A stretch of DNA of 64,000 bases from Acidianus infernus (lineage in GTDB: Archaea; Thermoproteota; Thermoprotei_A; Sulfolobales; Sulfolobaceae). Shown here piece after piece: positions 61,503 through 64,000 of the stretch; the first letter of the stretch is position 1, and every line of letters starts with the position of its first letter. The notes under the pieces were generated by a model, which ran no database searches, was not told where the DNA came from, and saw nothing but the letters and a program-made list of their open reading frames with translations. The position numbers and the translations under genes are program-made. The DNA lies in the NCBI RefSeq assembly GCF_009729545.1, contig NZ_WFIY01000004.1, positions 1,772,001 through 1,836,000 of the forward strand. The letters are read 5' to 3'.

Positions 61503-62051
61503 ATGATGAGATGGGAGATTATCTTAAGAGGAAGAGGAGGAATGGGGGTTGTAACTGCTGGAGAAACCTTAGTTAAAGCTGCTGTAAAAGAAGGAAAATA
61601 TGGTCAATCAATTCCATTTTTCGGAGGAGAAAGAAGAGGAGCACCTGTAGTTTCTTACGTAAGGCTTTCAGATGAACCAATTTATATTCACAGAGAAATT
61701 TATAATTCAGACCTTGTAGCAGTTTTCGATACTTCATTATTTAACATACTGAATCCTCTAGAAGGGCTTAAAGAAGACGGAATTCTCTTGCTTAACACTA
61801 AGACGCCTAAGAAACTATGGAAAAATACATTTTACGTGGATGCGGTGGAGATAGCAGATAAATTGAACTTATCCATTGCCGGGTGGAAATTAGTAAACAT
61901 GCCCATGGTAGGGGCAATAGCTAAAGTTACTGGAATGATAAAAATTGATTCTGTTGTTGAAGCGATAGAAGAGGAGTTTTCAGGAAAGTTGGGAGAATTA
62001 AACGCTGAAGCGGCAAAATTAGGTTATGAAATGGTGAGTAAATATGATTAA
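61503..62051 (+). CDS. porG: Pyruvate:ferredoxin oxidoreductase, gamma subunit
   Basis: About 182 residues from ATG 61503 or 61506; a TTG at 61485 is also in frame. WEIILRGRGGMGVVTAGETLVKAAVKEGKYGQSIPFFGGERRGAPVVSYVRLSD is the gamma-domain signature of 2-oxoacid:ferredoxin oxidoreductases, and RGGMGVV binds the CoA/nucleotide region. It is the first gene of porGDAB, which oxidatively decarboxylates pyruvate to acetyl-CoA and reduces ferredoxin. It overlaps porD by eight bases. Confidence 0.93.
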   Translation: MMRWEIILRGRGGMGVVTAGETLVKAAVKEGKYGQSIPFFGGERRGAPVVSYVRLSDEPIYIHREIYNSDLVAVFDTSLFNILNPLEGLKEDGILLLNTKTPKKLWKNTFYVDAVEIADKLNLSIAGWKLVNMPMVGAIAKVTGMIKIDSVVEAIEEEFSGKLGELNAEAAKLGYEMVSKYD

Positions 62052-62304
62052 CTATCCAGTACCTTTAGGAAGGCCTAAAATTGGATCATCAGGATTAACT
62101 GGCCATTGGAGGTTAATGAAGCCTGTAATCGATTACTCAAAGTGCACTAAGTGCAGGCTTTGCGTAATTTATTGTCCTGAGAATACTATAGACCTCCTTG
62201 AAGGATTTGACGTGAGGATTGATTACGATTATTGCAAAGGTTGCGGGGTTTGTGCACAAATTTGTCCTCAGAAAGCAATACAAATGGTTCCGGAGGTGAA
62301 GTGA
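62044..62304 (+). CDS. porD: Pyruvate:ferredoxin oxidoreductase, delta (ferredoxin) subunit
   Basis: An 86-residue 2[4Fe-4S] ferredoxin subunit. There are two classic motifs, CTKCRLCVIYCPEN and CKGCGVCAQICPQKAI, with the eight ligands in CxxCxxC...CP spacing. The N-terminal GSSGLTGHWRLMKPVID is typical of PorD. It carries electrons from the TPP site to external ferredoxin. A GGAGGTGA at its 3' end serves porA. Confidence 0.95.
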   Translation: MINYPVPLGRPKIGSSGLTGHWRLMKPVIDYSKCTKCRLCVIYCPENTIDLLEGFDVRIDYDYCKGCGVCAQICPQKAIQMVPEVK

Positions 62305-62305
62305 A

Positions 62306-63466
62306 ATGATAACCGTTCAAAAGAACGTAACTGCAATGGTAGGCAATCACGCTGTAGCTTACGCTGTTAAACAAGCCAAACCTCAAGTGTTGGCCGTATT
62401 CCCAATAACTCCTCAAACTACTATGTTAGAGAAATTGGCAGAATATATAGATAACGGAGAGCTGAAGGCAGAACTAATAAAAGTTGAAGGAGAGCACTCA
62501 GCTTTGGCTGCAGTTTACGGAGCAGCTGTTGCAGGAGCTAGAGTATTTACGGCAACTTCATCCCAAGGCTTGCTTTACATGACGGAAATGATTTATTGGA
62601 TAGGAGGAGAAAGAGTACCTATTGTAAACGCAGTAGCAACTAGAGCGTTAGCAGAACCTTGGTCCATTTGGGACGACCACCAAGATTTCTTTAGCAAAAG
62701 GGACGCCTCTTGGATAATGATGATGGCGGAAAACGTTCAAGACGCTTACGATATGACTTTACAAGCCTTTAAGATAAGTGAAGATAAGAGAGTAATTTTA
62801 CCTGTTATGATGGGCTTTGACGGTTTCATCTTAACTCACACAATGGAGAGGCTGGAAATATTAGATGACGAGACTGTAGAAAAATTCCTTCCACCTAGGG
62901 AGTTCAACTTAATAGACTTCAACGATCCGGTAAACGTAGGTCCTATTGCTCTACCAGACGATTACATGAAAATAAAGTATGAGGCAATGAAGGCAATGGA
63001 AGGAAGTAAGGAGGTTATTGAAGAAATAAGTAAAGAGTACGAGAGGATCTCTGGAAGGAAACAGTATGGTCTGGTAGAGTGCTATGAGTGCGAAGATGCG
63101 GATTACGTGTTCATTACTGTAGGAGCGTGGACTGGAGACGCTAGAGAGGCAGTAAGAAGGCTAAGAAACGAAGGGAAGAAAGTAGGTTTGCTTAAGTTAA
63201 GAGTAATAAGGCCTTTTCCGAAAGAGAGAATAAAGGAGGCATTAAAAGGAGTTCAAGGAGTTATAGTATTTGACAGGGAATACTCCTACGGTTATGGAGG
63301 AATTTTAGCTAACGAGGTTAAGTCTGCAATTTACAATTCTGGAATAGAAGTAATGAGCGTAATTGCTGGCATCGGAGGTAAGGACGTTAGACCCCTTCAC
63401 TTCCAGAAGGTTATGGAAGACGTTCTTGCCGGTAGAAAATTTGAGGAGAGGTGGTTAAATGACTGA
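62306..63466 (+). CDS. porA: Pyruvate:ferredoxin oxidoreductase, alpha subunit
   Basis: 386 residues. AMVGNHAVAYAVKQAKPQVLAVFPITPQTTMLEKLAEYIDNGELKAELIKVEGEHSALAAVYGAAVAGARVFTATSSQGLLYMTEMIYWIGGERVPIV is the pyrimidine-binding domain of PorA. The conserved ITPQT, the Glu in EGEHSA (TPP N1' activation) and the TSSQGL motif are clear. The C-terminal domain (VITVGAWTGDAREAVRRLRNEGKKVGLLKLRVIRPFP-like) is present. It overlaps porB by eight bases. Confidence 0.95.
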   Translation: MITVQKNVTAMVGNHAVAYAVKQAKPQVLAVFPITPQTTMLEKLAEYIDNGELKAELIKVEGEHSALAAVYGAAVAGARVFTATSSQGLLYMTEMIYWIGGERVPIVNAVATRALAEPWSIWDDHQDFFSKRDASWIMMMAENVQDAYDMTLQAFKISEDKRVILPVMMGFDGFILTHTMERLEILDDETVEKFLPPREFNLIDFNDPVNVGPIALPDDYMKIKYEAMKAMEGSKEVIEEISKEYERISGRKQYGLVECYECEDADYVFITVGAWTGDAREAVRRLRNEGKKVGLLKLRVIRPFPKERIKEALKGVQGVIVFDREYSYGYGGILANEVKSAIYNSGIEVMSVIAGIGGKDVRPLHFQKVMEDVLAGRKFEERWLND

Positions 63467-64000
63467 AGTTCCATCTTACATTAAAGAAAAGAAAGTAATT
63501 AGACAACAATACTTCCTAAGGGGAAACGCTGCCTGTCCAGGCTGTCCTATACCTAAAGAGTTAGACTTACTTCTAGAAGTTATGGGCAAGAAGACTGTTC
63601 TAGTAGTCCCTGCATCGTGCAGTACTGTAATAATGGGTGATATTCATGGGTCTCCTTCAACTGTCCCGGTAGTACACAGTGCTTTTGCTTCAGCTGCCGC
63701 AATTGCCTCAGGATTAAGTAGGCAATTAAAAATGAGGGGAGAAGACGCTAAGGTAGTTGTTTGGGCAGGAGACGGAGCTACTGGCGATATAGGATTTGCC
63801 ACTGTAAGCGGCGCAGCCGAGAGAAATGAGGACATACTTTACGTATGTTATGATAACGAAGCTTTCATGAATACTGGGATTCAAAGGTCTTCTTTAACTC
63901 CTTACGGAGCGTGGACTACAACTACTCCTGCAGGTAAGAGGGAATTTAAGAAACCTCTGCCTTTCATCATGATGGAGCATAAAATACCTTACGTGGCTAC
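63459..64000 (+). CDS. porB: Pyruvate:ferredoxin oxidoreductase, beta subunit (3' end beyond window)
   Basis: 180 codons are visible from ATG 63459. GNAACPGCPIPKELDLLLEVMGKKTVLVVPASCS contains the CPGC cluster ligands. VVWAGDGATGDIGFATVSGAAERNEDILYVCYDNEAFMNTGIQRS is the TPP/Mg motif (GDG with a later N-E-A). It pairs with PorA to form the active site. The frame is cut at the window edge after about 60% of the usual length. Confidence 0.95.
   Translation, partial: MTEVPSYIKEKKVIRQQYFLRGNAACPGCPIPKELDLLLEVMGKKTVLVVPASCSTVIMGDIHGSPSTVPVVHSAFASAAAIASGLSRQLKMRGEDAKVVVWAGDGATGDIGFATVSGAAERNEDILYVCYDNEAFMNTGIQRSSLTPYGAWTTTTPAGKREFKKPLPFIMMEHKIPYVA

Overview
This window looks like a chromosomal segment of a thermoacidophilic archaeon of the order Sulfolobales, closest in flavour to Acidianus/Sulfolobus. 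This is inferred from gene content and is not a database match. The evidence is low GC, TATA boxes about 25 bases upstream of many start codons (leaderless transcripts), frequent GTG/TTG starts, exported acid proteases of the S53 and thermopsin types, a GH12 cellulase, zinc-ferredoxin remnants, EndoMS/NucS, VapBC pairs, an archaeal cobalamin cluster with CbiZ salvage, and C40 carotenoid genes ending in a hydroxylase and a glycosyltransferase.

Layout. 0-4.2 kb: an exported S53 protease and a translationally coupled, truncated secreted protein. 4.3-7.1 kb: ExoIII-type nuclease, a NifX-like and a DsrE-like small protein, and a class V aminotransferase. 7.1-10.7 kb: a decay zone with an AlkP-superfamily pseudogene, a truncated HEPN protein, gene fragments and a PH-domain-like membrane protein. 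10.7-13.7 kb: a Cys-type formate dehydrogenase catalytic subunit and a zinc-ribbon membrane protein. 13.8-20.6 kb: the anaerobic corrin-ring operon cbiG-E-[element]-XC-H-D-T-L-F. It is followed on the other strand by a corrinoid/iron-type ABC importer (20.9-23.6 kb). 23.8-25.5 kb: a VapBC pair whose toxin frame is broken, and a small primase-fold candidate. 25.6-30 kb: a divergent carotenoid cluster, crtI-crtZ against crtB-crtY-glycosyltransferase. 30-40 kb: an NCS1 permease, a three-gene membrane/hypothetical group, mtnA, a radical-SAM-like protein lacking the cluster cysteines, and an ABC exporter. 40-47.5 kb: a membrane polyferredoxin with a partial paralogue, a second VapBC, an MFS transporter and an AEP-primase-like protein. 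47.7-50.7 kb: an HTH regulator, mobile-element remnants, cbiZ, a broken zinc-ferredoxin gene and a GH12 glucanase. 50.8-57.2 kb: a second ABC exporter, nucS and a thermopsin-like protease. 57.2-64 kb: an FAD oxidase, two transporters and the porGDAB operon, cut by the window end.

The unifying structural signal is a family of short IS200/IS605-like right ends. Three copies share one right boundary (GGAGGARGTCAG): 15390-15577, 48313-48519 (opposite orientation) and 50482-50715, which still carries a TnpB zinc-ribbon tail. A fourth, more diverged copy lies at 31335-31570, and a related motif at 25507-25562. The first copy supplies the last codons of cbiE. The second lies next to cbiZ in inverted orientation, so two corrinoid loci 33 kb apart are bracketed by inverted copies of the same element.

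Metabolic logic: de novo cobalamin (cbi operon), corrinoid uptake (the importer) and cobinamide salvage (cbiZ) all occur here. The carotenoid genes can account for lycopene, beta-carotene, zeaxanthin and a glycosylated product. Formate dehydrogenase, the ferredoxins, the polyferredoxin and pyruvate:ferredoxin oxidoreductase are electron-transfer functions. I found no tRNA, rRNA or CRISPR array.
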